Of a DNA stretch of 61,626 nt, positions 9,100-18,596 are shown piece after piece. How positions within the stretch are numbered: position 1 is the first letter of the stretch; every line of letters begins with the position of its first letter. Made by a program: the position numbers and the translations under genes. The DNA comes from Candidatus Sabulitectum sp. (lineage in GTDB: Bacteria; Fermentibacterota; Fermentibacteria; Fermentibacterales; JCC-6). The stretch is taken from assembly GCA_029938555.1 (NCBI GenBank), contig JAOZUR010000001.1:1-61626 (forward strand), read 5' to 3'. Below the pieces are notes generated by a model. It made no database searches. It was not told where the DNA came from and saw only the letters and a program-made list of their open reading frames with translations.

Positions 9100-9452
9100 A
9101 GCTTCGCCCGTGCCACGGAAGGGTATTTCAAGCCTCCATTCAGAACACAACTGGATTCGAACAATCATTGGTCAAACATGCTTATTCATCCCGCCTTGCA
9201 TTTGGGGCTCTGATCATCAAAGAACGACTGAGACTATTGCAATGATCACAGAGAATCATTACTGTAATGGTTCATTGGTTGAATCTGACAGTGGTTCTTC
9301 AGGAAACCATAACAAGTTCTCTGTCACAGCAGAATGCAAGAATCTGTAAGAGTTCCTTAGAAATCAATTTACCTGATTCTCTTACTTTGTCGCCTGGAAT
9401 AATAGCAGTCAATTCTAATTTTTTCATCAGCCTCCGTACAAAATTCAGATAA
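9100..9452 (+). pseudogene. Decayed transposase N-terminal fragment (IS5/IS1182-like)
   Basis: This gap between two genes holds remnants of a transposase in different frames. One frame gives F.PPFRTQLDSNNHW, another gives YSSRLAFGALIIKERL ending in a stop, and the next frame continues TETIAMITENHY. These resemble, in order, the N-terminal segments of IS5/IS1182-type transposases (PF...LDP.NRW, ...ALGALIIKERL..SDRETV..I.ENPY). A last frame ends LRTKFR and stop near 9452, which may correspond to the 'HFRKR.' segment. Frameshifts and a missing C-terminal catalytic part make it non-functional. No terminal inverted repeats were recognised. The assignment rests on remembered family motifs. Confidence 0.55.
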
Positions 9453-9457
9453 AAAGA

Positions 9458-9919
9458 TCAGTTAGTATCTCCTAAGTAAATACTATGATTAACTGGCAAA
9501 CCATTTGAAAGAAATTCTTTTAACACTGAAGGATACAGATCAAATTCAGAGAGCTGTGCAAGTGGAAGCCATTCAATGCCGGTCTGCCACTTATCTGTTA
9601 ATTCTCCGCATTTTGGTTCTGTATTGTTTAGTATAAAACACCCAAACATGAATTCAACCTGATGAACTTTGTTCTCGGTCTTGGCAAATTGATGATTTTC
9701 TGAGATGTAATCCCTTATAAAAACAATATCACCGACTTCAATAAGTATGGAAGCTTCTTCCATACACTCTCTTTTCAGAGTTTCTTCCAGCGGCTCTCCA
9801 TGATTTTGCCCACCCCCAGGAAGAATGTACCAGTTAGCTCCATTTGTGGTGTTTTTTATAACAAGAAGCTTCTTGTCTCGAATAATTATCGCTTTGGCTG
9901 AATTTCGTATTGCTCTCAT
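9458..9919 (-). CDS. NUDIX hydrolase
   Basis: This 153-residue protein has a clear Nudix box beginning in GGGQNHGEP and continuing LEETLKRECMEEASI, which fits GX5EX7REUXEEXGU except that the last Gly is Ala. Such enzymes hydrolyse nucleoside diphosphates linked to another group, using Mg2+ bound by the REUXEE glutamates. The substrate (oxidised nucleotide, sugar nucleotide or other) cannot be called. The start codon lies 2 bases after the parC stop, so it is probably translated from the parE-parC transcript. Confidence 0.88.
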   Translation of the reverse strand: MRAIRNSAKAIIIRDKKLLVIKNTTNGANWYILPGGGQNHGEPLEETLKRECMEEASILIEVGDIVFIRDYISENHQFAKTENKVHQVEFMFGCFILNNTEPKCGELTDKWQTGIEWLPLAQLSEFDLYPSVLKEFLSNGLPVNHSIYLGDTN

Positions 9920-9921
9920 TG

Positions 9922-12000
9922 TTAATCCTCGAATAAGTCCGGTGTTCCGCTTTCGAACTTCTTAAGAATATTACTCATCTTATTTTTTAAAAGGTCTGCT
10001 TCAGCTGAGATTTCCTCAAGTGTTTTTTTGGGCTCTTCAGGTAATTCCGGTTGAGTTTCTGGAATTTCCTGTTCGGTTATAACTTGTTCTGGAAGCTCTT
10101 CTTCTATTTCAATAGCTTTAAGAGATGAAACAACTTTTTTACCACAGAGTTGAATGCCTCTAGCTTTAACACCCTTAACTGTTATCTCTGAAAGAAGAGT
10201 CTCCCCTTTTCTAGTTTTCATGTTTTTCCTGCGTTCAAACCAATAGTTAAGAAGAACATTTTCTCTTTGAAGAAAAACCATTAATTCGCTACCCTGAGGC
10301 ATGAATAAATACTCCCTATCAAGGATAAATCCACCTACTGCAAATCTTTTCACATAAGCAATTCGGTCTTTCTTGCTTCGGTAAACACATGCAAAAATTT
10401 TATCTTTATCACAGGGACCGCACCACAAGACTTCCCCTTTAATCATGAATTTTTCTTGCACCGGCACTATTTTGTAAGTTCCATCAGCGAGGAAATAAAG
10501 AATTCTATCAAGCTCTGAAACATTCCAGCTTTGAACTGCCTTTACAGCTGTTCCTATAAAACCAGTTTCAGGGTCATACCCTAATTTTAAGTTAGCAATA
10601 GCAACTTCTCTTTTATTAATTCCAGAAAAGGTTTCAATTGAAGTTTGCCGTGGGAAAAACTTGCCGTACTTATCCAACAAGTTCTGTAAAATATCAACGG
10701 CATAATCAACTAGGTTTCTTAATTTCTTTCTGGCAATTTTCATTTTTGATTTGATATCACCGATTTCTTTTTTGTGAGCTTCAATATCAAATCTACTGAT
10801 CCTGCGAATTTTCAAAGAAAGAAGGCGATCTATATCATCAACGGTAATTTCTCTTTCATAATCAATCAGAAAAGGAACAAGACTACTGGAAACAGTTGTT
10901 CTTACCTCTTCAAGCGTAGGGCACTCTTCTATTGCTTTGTACAATCTCTTTTCGATAAAAATCTGCTCAAGAGTCATCCAATGCATTCTATCCTGAAGGT
11001 TTGCTATCTCAAGTTCAAGTTCCCTCTTTAGCAGCTTTTTAAGCGCTTCTGCTGAGTATTCAACAAGACCTGACACCGTGGTTTCAACCGGATTTTTATT
11101 CATAATAACGATCATGTTAGCTGAATGAGATATCTCACAATCGGTACTGGTAAATAGCCTTTGAATTGTCTCATCAGCTGACACTCCACGGGCAACTGTA
11201 ATCTCGATTTCAGCTTTATCAGTTGAATAATCATCAATACTTGATATTTTTAAGCGACCCTTTCGAGTGGCAGCTTCAACAGATGTGATTATAGATTCAG
11301 TGGTAGTTCCAAAAGGTATCTGAGTTATTGCTACCTTCTTGTTACCTCTTCGCTCTATCCTTGCCCTGCATTTAACCTTGCCACGTCCATCTTCATACGA
11401 TGATACATCAACCGCACCACCCTGGACAAAATCAGGAAACAACTGAAATTCCTCAGATCGAAGACAAGATATCTGAGCTTTTAATACTTCATTAAAATTG
11501 TGTGGAAGGATTTTTGTAGACATTCCCACAGCAATTCCTTCAGCTCCAAGCAAAAGAACCACTGGAACCCTTGCTGGAAGAAGCTCAGGTTCTTTATTCC
11601 TGCCATCATAACTTAAACCAAAATCTGTTGTTTCGTTATTAAAAAGAATGTCTCTAGACATCTGAGTAAGACGACACTCAATGTATCTTGGAGCTGATGC
11701 ATCATCGCCTGTAAGAATATTACCAAAGTTTCCCTGTTTATCAATAAAGAAATTTCTGTTAGCAAGAGATACAAGTGCTGCACCAATGGATTGATCTCCG
11801 TGAGGATGATACCGCATGGTATGCCCAATAACATTTGCAACCTTGTTGAATCTGCCATCATCCATCTCAGACATTGACCAGAGAATTCTTCGTTGAACAG
11901 GTTTAAGCCCGTCAGCAGCATCAGGAATTGCTCTTTCTTTTATTACATAAGAAGCAAAATCAAGAAAATTGTTTTCGAAAAGTTTCCGTAATCCTGTCAT
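9922..12000 (-). CDS. parC: DNA topoisomerase IV subunit A (type IIA, ParC-like)
   Basis: This is the strand-cleaving subunit of a type IIA topoisomerase; with ParE it passes duplex DNA through a double-strand break to decatenate chromosomes. Seen: DGLKPVQRRIL at residues 30-40, HPHGD at 65-69, and APRYIECRLT with the catalytic Tyr at residue 106. The 692-residue length and a C-terminal domain without a GyrA-box point to a Bacteroidota-type ParC rather than GyrA. The last ~70 residues are acidic and Pro/Glu-rich and end in a short coiled coil. The ATG overlaps the parE stop by 4 bases (ATGA), indicating translational coupling. The gyrase/topo IV split is inferred. Confidence 0.9.
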   Translation of the reverse strand: MTGLRKLFENNFLDFASYVIKERAIPDAADGLKPVQRRILWSMSEMDDGRFNKVANVIGHTMRYHPHGDQSIGAALVSLANRNFFIDKQGNFGNILTGDDASAPRYIECRLTQMSRDILFNNETTDFGLSYDGRNKEPELLPARVPVVLLLGAEGIAVGMSTKILPHNFNEVLKAQISCLRSEEFQLFPDFVQGGAVDVSSYEDGRGKVKCRARIERRGNKKVAITQIPFGTTTESIITSVEAATRKGRLKISSIDDYSTDKAEIEITVARGVSADETIQRLFTSTDCEISHSANMIVIMNKNPVETTVSGLVEYSAEALKKLLKRELELEIANLQDRMHWMTLEQIFIEKRLYKAIEECPTLEEVRTTVSSSLVPFLIDYEREITVDDIDRLLSLKIRRISRFDIEAHKKEIGDIKSKMKIARKKLRNLVDYAVDILQNLLDKYGKFFPRQTSIETFSGINKREVAIANLKLGYDPETGFIGTAVKAVQSWNVSELDRILYFLADGTYKIVPVQEKFMIKGEVLWCGPCDKDKIFACVYRSKKDRIAYVKRFAVGGFILDREYLFMPQGSELMVFLQRENVLLNYWFERRKNMKTRKGETLLSEITVKGVKARGIQLCGKKVVSSLKAIEIEEELPEQVITEQEIPETQPELPEEPKKTLEEISAEADLLKNKMSNILKKFESGTPDLFED

Positions 12001-13802
12001 CGAAGGTTCTCCATTATGTACTGCCTTCTTTGCGGCGTATTTTTGCCCATGTAAAAACTGAGCATATCAGAAATGTCTGCAATTCTATCAATGCCTACTT
12101 TTTCAAGCCGTATATCAGGCCCGATAAACTGACCAAATTCTTCAGGACTAATCTCACCAAGACCTTTAAATCGAGTCACTTCTGCTTTTTTACCCAGTTT
12201 CTTCTCTGCCTGTGTTTTTTCTTTATCACTATAACAGTAAATGGTTTTCTTTTTGTTTCGAACCCTGAAAAGTGGTGTTTCCAATATGAAAAGATGACCA
12301 TCTAATACAAGATCTTCAAAAAAGTGAAGAAATAAAGTCATAAGCAGATTTCGAATATGCAATCCATCAATATCAGCATCAGTAGCAAGGATGACCTTGT
12401 TGTACCTTAACCCTTCCACACCGCCTTCAATATTTAAAGCGCGCATGATATTGTAAATTTCCTCATTTTTATATACTGTATCTCGTCGATGTGAGTACAC
12501 ATTAAGTGGTTTGCCTTTTAGGGCATATACAGCCTGAGTATAAACATCTCTGGAAGCCACAAGACTTCCTGCTGCACTCATTCCCTCGGTAAGGAATATT
12601 GAGCTTTCCTCTTCCCGCTTATGAGCACTTCCCAAGTGAATTTTACAGTCTTTCAGTTTCGGAATACGAATAGCAGTTTGTTTTGCCCTGGCCCTGGCTT
12701 TTTTCTTAACTGAAAGCAATTCAGTTCTTAACTTCTGATTAGCTTTAACCTTATAAATCAGTTGATCTGCAAGAACAGTATCACGGTGAAGCATTTGTTC
12801 AATTTCACTTTGAACTCTTGCAACAATGTCACGCCTGATATCACTGTTGCCAAGTTTGTTCTTGGTCTGACTCTCAAAAACTGGATCTTTAAGCTTAATT
12901 GAAATCGCAGCAATTATTCCATCTCTTACATCGTCACCTGTGAATTTTTCAGAACTATAAGCATTGACGCCCTTCAGAAGACCTTCCTTAAAAGCAGAAA
13001 GATGGGATCCCCCAGCACTTGTATACTGACCGTTTGCAAATGAAAGATACCTTTCACCATAGGAATTTGTATGTGTAAATGCAAACTCAAGAGTACTTTC
13101 ACGATAATAAAAGACAGGGTAAACCGCTTCATCGCCAGCTTCATGTTCAAGAAGATCTTGAAGGCCGTTCTCTGATTGATAGGTATTTTCATTAAACTGA
13201 ATTTTTAGACCTGAATTTAGGAAAGCATAGTGGCGAATTCTTTTCTCAAGAAATTCATCTCGGAAAGAAAATGTTCCGAAAATTTCGGTGTCTGGTATGA
13301 ATTCAACATATGTTCCGTTGCGTTCTTTTGTTTCTTCAGTAGTATCTTCAACGACTTCACCTCTGCAAAAAACAATTTTTCTGCATTTACCATCTCTGTA
13401 GGAACAGACCATAAAATACTCTGACAGGGCATTTACAGCTTTTGTACCCACTCCGTTCAATCCCACACTGAACATAAATACATCGGTATTGTATTTCGCA
13501 CCTGTGTTTATCTGAGAAACACACTCAAAAAGCATTCCAAGAGGAATACCTCTACCATAATCCCTTACCGAGCAAGTTTTATCATTTAACTTTACTCGAA
13601 TCCGTTTGCCAAAACCCATTATGAATTCATCAACTGAATTATCTATTACTTCTTTTAAAAGAATATAGATTCCATCATCAACATTTGAACCATCACCAAG
13701 TCGACCAATATACATTCCAGTTCTTAAACGAATGTGTTCTATGGATGTCAGGGTCTTGATTTTACTTTCATCATACTTCAATACGGCACTTCCACTCATC
13801 AT
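11997..13802 (-). CDS. parE: DNA topoisomerase IV subunit B (type IIA, ParE-like)
   Basis: This is the ATPase subunit partnering ParC. The GHKL ATP-binding site is visible (EVIDNSVDE with the catalytic Glu; DYGRGIP; GLNGVGTKAVNALS), followed by the transducer and the TOPRIM domain with ATDADIDGLHIRNL. The usual EGDSA motif reads EGMSA (Glu at about residue 406 kept, Asp replaced by Met). Its 601 residues match short ParE proteins that lack the GyrB insert. ATGATG allows a start at 13802 or 13799; GGTGG lies upstream of both. A 136-base upstream gap presumably holds the operon promoter. Gene order parE-parC-nudix is tightly coupled. Confidence 0.9.
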   Translation of the reverse strand: MMSGSAVLKYDESKIKTLTSIEHIRLRTGMYIGRLGDGSNVDDGIYILLKEVIDNSVDEFIMGFGKRIRVKLNDKTCSVRDYGRGIPLGMLFECVSQINTGAKYNTDVFMFSVGLNGVGTKAVNALSEYFMVCSYRDGKCRKIVFCRGEVVEDTTEETKERNGTYVEFIPDTEIFGTFSFRDEFLEKRIRHYAFLNSGLKIQFNENTYQSENGLQDLLEHEAGDEAVYPVFYYRESTLEFAFTHTNSYGERYLSFANGQYTSAGGSHLSAFKEGLLKGVNAYSSEKFTGDDVRDGIIAAISIKLKDPVFESQTKNKLGNSDIRRDIVARVQSEIEQMLHRDTVLADQLIYKVKANQKLRTELLSVKKKARARAKQTAIRIPKLKDCKIHLGSAHKREEESSIFLTEGMSAAGSLVASRDVYTQAVYALKGKPLNVYSHRRDTVYKNEEIYNIMRALNIEGGVEGLRYNKVILATDADIDGLHIRNLLMTLFLHFFEDLVLDGHLFILETPLFRVRNKKKTIYCYSDKEKTQAEKKLGKKAEVTRFKGLGEISPEEFGQFIGPDIRLEKVGIDRIADISDMLSFYMGKNTPQRRQYIMENLR

Positions 13803-13938
13803 ACCACCATATCTTGATTGCTATTTAACTTACTGCACTACATACTGTATAGCTGTTTAAAAAACAAGCTAAAATAGAATATGTAGTGGCATAGTAAGGA
13901 CGAGTATACAACATTTAGATGAAAACTGGAAGTGACAG

Positions 13939-15357
13939 TCAGTCAGATTTTCCTCGGAACCCCCGAAGAACGCGGCCAGCTTTGCCTACAGCTTTGCCTG
14001 GTTCTGAAAAAAGTTCCCCAGCCCATTGTGAAATATTGCTGAAACTGGTTACTTTTCTCCAGCTACGATATCTTTCAATTTTGTGTTTCCAGGATACTAC
14101 ATCTTCAACGCTCATGTGTGGAAGACGCATATTCATCACCTCATGGGCTCTGTTCCTTGCAGGGTCAAGTAGTTCAGGGTTTGTATCAGACGCAAGATAA
14201 CCATTTTCGACTGCCCAGTCATGAATATATCTGCCAGGTATTGCAGTTGAAAAATAAACGATGATATCATCAGGTTTCAGCTTTTTCAGTAACTCGTATG
14301 TTTGTTTTAAATCATCATTAGTTTCCATTGGGAAACCGATCATGAGATTAGCAGTTGCTTCCACTTTGTATTCATGGCACCAGTTAAATGCCTCTATAGC
14401 CTGTTGTGGAGTTGTCTCTTTTTTATAAAAATCAAGTATTTTTTGGCTACCACTCTCTACACCAAAAGAAATCACATGGCATCCACTCTCTTTCATTACC
14501 CTGATTTTGTCACGACTCACAGTATCAACTCTGCTGTTACAGTGCCAGTCTAGATCAATTCCAGCCTCTTTAAGCTCATCTCTGAATGTTTCAAACCAAC
14601 TAACAGGATGCATTGTAATAGTATCATCTTTAAAGAAAATTCTTATACACGATTGCTTCCGAAGTTTAACAAGCCCTTTTATTTCATCAACAACATTTGT
14701 TGCAGAACGATATCTTATTCCTCCACCGTAAATCAAATCAGTACTAGGTTTGCAGTAAATACACTTGAATGGGCATCCTCTGGTTGTTACCATGCCAAAT
14801 TCAGACATGCCTGTTGCCAGATATGAATCATAATCCACCACATCTCGAGCAGGAAATGGAATTTCATCAAGATTGTGAGGAACAGGTCTTCTAGGATTTT
14901 CTTGAAATGTTCCATCTTTTAACCTGTATGCAAGATTTTTCATGTCTTTATAAGATTTACCATTGGCCAATCTATCTGCAAGTTCAACAATAGCTTCTTC
15001 GGCTTCTCCCAGCATTGCCAAGTCTGCACCGGTACCGTCAATAGATTTGTCTGCAAAAATACTTGGGTAAGCACCACCAACCACAAACAGAGCATTAGGA
15101 ACAACAGTTCTAAGATGATTGGTAACAAAAGATGCTCTTTCAAGTTTTGCAGCGGCTGAAATAGCAACTGCCACAATGTCTGCACCCTGAACAAGAGAGT
15201 CCAGCTCTGTTATCTCTGAACAGAAAGAATAATCCATATACACAGGCTCATGACCGGCTTCTCTCAGGGCACTCACAAGGTGCAAAACACCCAAAGGCTC
15301 GGAAAGACCATTGTATTCAAACCACTTAAATCTTGGATAAACAAGAGCTACTTTCAT
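13939..15357 (-). CDS. Radical SAM protein with N-terminal B12-binding-like domain
   Basis: The N-terminal ~150 residues have the Rossmann-like cobalamin-binding-domain pattern (PLGVLHLVSALREAGHE, ADIVAVAISAAA, VVGGAYPS, GEAEEAIVEL), but the DxHxxG cobalt-ligand motif is not seen. A radical SAM core follows, with RGCPFKCIYC (CxxxCxxC cluster ligands) and an SFGVESGS motif. Such enzymes catalyse methylations, ring rearrangements or C-C bond formation in lipids, cofactors and natural products. AAGGAG precedes the ATG. It is the last gene of a five-gene minus-strand unit, 67 bases after the flippase. The substrate is unknown. Confidence 0.85.
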   Translation of the reverse strand: MKVALVYPRFKWFEYNGLSEPLGVLHLVSALREAGHEPVYMDYSFCSEITELDSLVQGADIVAVAISAAAKLERASFVTNHLRTVVPNALFVVGGAYPSIFADKSIDGTGADLAMLGEAEEAIVELADRLANGKSYKDMKNLAYRLKDGTFQENPRRPVPHNLDEIPFPARDVVDYDSYLATGMSEFGMVTTRGCPFKCIYCKPSTDLIYGGGIRYRSATNVVDEIKGLVKLRKQSCIRIFFKDDTITMHPVSWFETFRDELKEAGIDLDWHCNSRVDTVSRDKIRVMKESGCHVISFGVESGSQKILDFYKKETTPQQAIEAFNWCHEYKVEATANLMIGFPMETNDDLKQTYELLKKLKPDDIIVYFSTAIPGRYIHDWAVENGYLASDTNPELLDPARNRAHEVMNMRLPHMSVEDVVSWKHKIERYRSWRKVTSFSNISQWAGELFSEPGKAVGKAGRVLRGFRGKSD

Positions 15358-15424
15358 CTAATTTCTCCTTTACTAACCACCGAAGATAGCAAATCTACTC
15401 ACTTACCACAAGAAAACAAAAAAA

Positions 15425-16861
15425 TCATACCCCTGTTCTCTGATTGTGTCTTAAATCAGGAATGATTTTGTGACCTCCGATTAACAGCCAAATAAAAATG
15501 AATAGAGTTAACGAAAGGGCAGAATTAACAATGGCACTAAATGGATGCAAAAACACCACAGAAAAAGAAGGCAAAAATGCTACTAGTGGTCTTTTTATAC
15601 CCCTTATAAAACCAGTTGATCCATGGATTTTATTAAGTTTCCATGCGAACAAAAACGCCATAAGAAAAAACAGAAAGAAATATGCTATTGCAGCTCCTGG
15701 TATTCCAATAAAAGGAACAAGGAAAAAAAGCAGGATAAGTTGTACAATAAGCGAAATTGCAACTAATGGAAGAGCAGATTTCTGTCGCTCCTCCGCAATT
15801 ATTACAGACATATAGAGGTGAAAATAATAGGCCATAGGAAGTGAAAAAAGAATTATTCGAAAAACAAATAAAACAGAACTCTGACTCACACCCCTAAGAA
15901 AGTGTTCACCCCATACAAGTCTCAACAGAGAAAGTTCACTTGCCCATAAAGGTAAAATGAAAAAAACAGCAATAACAGAAAATAGTTCAGTCATCCATAC
16001 AATCTTTTCTCGCACCTCTCCCCAACCTTTTCGTACAGATTCACATAAAACAGCGAATAGAGCACCTGGAAGAAGAGTGGGAGAAACAACAAGAACCATT
16101 GTTTCAAAAAGTTTTATAGATTGCTGATACGAAGCAACAGCCGTATCCCCATAACTCGCTTTAATAAATACTGAGTCAATTCGAAGCCCTACAGCGATGA
16201 GAATACCCACAATGCCCAAAGGTATAGCGGCTTTACACAAAGGGAAAACTGATGTGAAAGTTGAATTTGACAAATCAATTCTGAAACCTATTTTGCGAAG
16301 TGCATAAAAAACAAAAATCAAAGCTGGTAATTGTCTGATCAGATAAGAAGAACCTGCAAAATAGACTCCTCTACCGGTATACCATGCAAAGACTGCAAGC
16401 ATTATTCCCAATACTCCGTGTAGAATTCTAGCAAAACCCTCGTTTATCATAAAACCTCTAGCACGGAAAACAGCAAATGATGTTTCACAAAATCCATCTA
16501 GAATAAAACCTGTTGAAACAAGAAGAATGAGAAACAATTCACTGTTTGTATAACCAGCTAACCATCCGATAAGCATAACCAGTGAAATAGTTAGCACTGA
16601 CAAAATTGTTCGCAGAACTAATGCTGCTGAAAGAATGCTGTTTAGTGACCCGTAAGCAGCAATTCTTCTGGTAATGAGCATTGTTGCGCCCATATCACTC
16701 AAAAAAACTATCACAAGGCCAATTGCAACTGCAAAAAGCAATTCTCCAAAAGCTCCATCGCTTAATATCCTAGAATAAATCATCAAGGAAACAAAGAGCC
16801 CAGCTTTACCAAACATCTGACCAATGAGCATGTAAAAACTATTCGCCCTGCGTCCGGCCAT
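15425..16861 (-). CDS. Polysaccharide/lipid flippase (MOP superfamily, Wzx/MurJ-like)
   Basis: This is an integral membrane protein of 478 residues with about 12-14 hydrophobic helices. The start (NSFYMLIGQMFGKAGLFVSLMIYSRILS, shortened here to its pattern) has the 'G......Y..L....R.L....FG.' layout of the polysaccharide biosynthesis branch of the MOP superfamily, followed by LSDMGATMLITRRIA. Relatives flip undecaprenyl-linked oligosaccharides or other lipid-linked precursors across the inner membrane. Its ATG overlaps the acyl-CoA ligase stop by 1 base (TAATG). In this operon it probably exports the product made by the radical SAM and ligase enzymes. The cargo is unknown. Confidence 0.78.
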   Translation of the reverse strand: MAGRRANSFYMLIGQMFGKAGLFVSLMIYSRILSDGAFGELLFAVAIGLVIVFLSDMGATMLITRRIAAYGSLNSILSAALVLRTILSVLTISLVMLIGWLAGYTNSELFLILLVSTGFILDGFCETSFAVFRARGFMINEGFARILHGVLGIMLAVFAWYTGRGVYFAGSSYLIRQLPALIFVFYALRKIGFRIDLSNSTFTSVFPLCKAAIPLGIVGILIAVGLRIDSVFIKASYGDTAVASYQQSIKLFETMVLVVSPTLLPGALFAVLCESVRKGWGEVREKIVWMTELFSVIAVFFILPLWASELSLLRLVWGEHFLRGVSQSSVLFVFRIILFSLPMAYYFHLYMSVIIAEERQKSALPLVAISLIVQLILLFFLVPFIGIPGAAIAYFFLFFLMAFLFAWKLNKIHGSTGFIRGIKRPLVAFLPSFSVVFLHPFSAIVNSALSLTLFIFIWLLIGGHKIIPDLRHNQRTGV

Positions 16862-18594
16862 TATGGTTTATAGACCTCACTGGGAGACAGTCCAGCCTCT
16901 TTTAAAGCAACATTTCGTTTAATCTTTTTAGTTGTTGTTTTAGGAAGCTCATCCTGATAAATAATATATCCAGCAATCCTCTTATGCCCCTCGGCAGAAG
17001 TATTATATGCTTTTATGGTTTTTTTCATGGCAAGTATCTCATCATCCTGAGTGATCTTTCTATTCTGATTTTCAGCCTCTTGAATAAGCAAATCCCTATC
17101 AGGAACAAGAAGAACACAGATTTCTTCTCCTTTTGTTTCAGAAAGTCTTCCAAAAACCATGCACTCACTAATGTGTTTAAATCTGTTTAATCTGGTTTCT
17201 ATTTCTTCAGGATAAACATTCTTACCATTTTTTGCGATAATAACATTTTTCTTTCTTCCTGTTATGAATAAAAAACCATCACTATCAAAGTAACCAAAAT
17301 CTCCGGTTTTAAACCATCCATCCTTTGAAAGAACATCAGCGGTTGCTTTTGGATTTCCAAAATAACCCAGCATAATATTGGGGCCTTTTGCCACAATCTC
17401 GCCAACACCAAATTCATCTGGGTTGTCTATTCGCCCCTCAACCTTAGACAATAATAAACCTACACTTCCGTATTTTTTTGCTTTTGGTCTATTGGCTGAA
17501 ATGATTGGTGCTGTCTCTGTGAGCCCATAACCTTCCAGCATGTTGAAGCCTAGTTTTTCCAGACCTTCAAGTACCAGAGGGTCAATTCCTGCTCCACCTG
17601 AAATCAACAAACGAAGATGTCCACCAAATTTTTCATGAACAGGATCAAATACCTTTCTTCTGAACCCCTTAATTCCAACTTTTTCAGTTATACTGGACAA
17701 AGCCAGCCCTACGCCAAATTTAGCCTTACCTGCAAAAGATGATTTAATCGTTTCCATTATTCTGCGGTACAATGTTTCCCACAGAAGAGGTACAGCAAGA
17801 AGAACTGTCGCTTTTGTAGCAAGAAGATCCTGAGCAACATATCGCAATCCATGTGCTATAGCTATTTCGGCACCAACTGATAATGGAAGAGTGAAACCGC
17901 AAGTACCCTCAAACAGATGATGTACTGGAAGAACACTAAGAAAAATATCAGTTTCCTTTATACCAGTAAACTCAAGAGTTTGCATAATATCAGCAAGAAT
18001 TGTGTTTTGCGAATGCATCACCCCTTTGGCCATTCCTGTTGTTCCAGAAGTATAACTGATAATTGCTACTTCATTCACATCATAAGTGGCTGGTAGATTA
18101 AGTTTACTCGTTCTACCTTTTCTAAGAAGATCACTAAATCTAACAATGGTATCTTTAAATCCTGCGTTCATTGTTATAGGAGAAATATCATTCAGGTCAT
18201 GAAACCAATCATCGTATTCAACATCATGAAAAATAATATTAGCCCCTGAATAATGAAGAATAGTATGCATATCTGATTTAGGAAGGGCTGGATCAATTGG
18301 AACTACAATTCCACCGGCACGGTGCACTGCAAAATAAGCGGTATACCATGAAATGCTGTTTTTTCCCACAATAGCAACAACAGGACTCTTGGTTTCCTCA
18401 AGAATACCTCTTGCAATCCAGTCAACATTACTGGAAAGTTGTCTGTAACTAATTGATTTAAATTTTCCAAGTTCTGCCGGTTCCCGTACGGCAATTCTAT
18501 CTGGAAATCTTCTAGCAGCATCTAATAAAATATCAGGGATACTTGTAAGATCAGGAGGAGTAGATAACGGCCCTCCAGGTATAACTCTTTCCAT
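16861..18594 (-). CDS. AMP-forming acyl-CoA ligase/synthetase
   Basis: This 577-residue member of the ANL superfamily activates a carboxylic acid, most likely a fatty acid, as acyl-AMP and transfers it to CoA or a carrier. Motifs: YTSGTTGMAKGV (P-loop-like A3), EGYGLTETAP (A5), WFKTGDFGYFD (A7), TGRKKNVI (A8) and DELPKTTTKKIKR with the C-terminal Lys (A10). The ATG at 18594 has AGGAG 7 bases upstream; the alternative TTG at 18600 is too close. It starts 2 bases after the SUMF1 gene and overlaps the flippase gene by 1 base. The operon context suggests it supplies an acyl group for a surface lipid; the chain length is unknown. Confidence 0.88.
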   Translation of the reverse strand: MERVIPGGPLSTPPDLTSIPDILLDAARRFPDRIAVREPAELGKFKSISYRQLSSNVDWIARGILEETKSPVVAIVGKNSISWYTAYFAVHRAGGIVVPIDPALPKSDMHTILHYSGANIIFHDVEYDDWFHDLNDISPITMNAGFKDTIVRFSDLLRKGRTSKLNLPATYDVNEVAIISYTSGTTGMAKGVMHSQNTILADIMQTLEFTGIKETDIFLSVLPVHHLFEGTCGFTLPLSVGAEIAIAHGLRYVAQDLLATKATVLLAVPLLWETLYRRIMETIKSSFAGKAKFGVGLALSSITEKVGIKGFRRKVFDPVHEKFGGHLRLLISGGAGIDPLVLEGLEKLGFNMLEGYGLTETAPIISANRPKAKKYGSVGLLLSKVEGRIDNPDEFGVGEIVAKGPNIMLGYFGNPKATADVLSKDGWFKTGDFGYFDSDGFLFITGRKKNVIIAKNGKNVYPEEIETRLNRFKHISECMVFGRLSETKGEEICVLLVPDRDLLIQEAENQNRKITQDDEILAMKKTIKAYNTSAEGHKRIAGYIIYQDELPKTTTKKIKRNVALKEAGLSPSEVYKP

Positions 18595-18596
18595 TT

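Noticed and set aside
9110-9349. Open frame of 79 codons in the gap after the SGNH gene
   Set aside because: No ribosome site, and its sequence is better explained as one frame of the decayed transposase.
11928-12305. Plus-strand open frame of 125 codons across the parC/parE junction
   Set aside because: It is antisense to strongly conserved topoisomerase coding sequence and has no ribosome site or recognisable protein pattern.
13919-14200. Plus-strand open frame opposite the end of a radical SAM gene
   Set aside because: Shadow of the minus-strand gene; low-complexity Pro/Arg-rich start without family signal.
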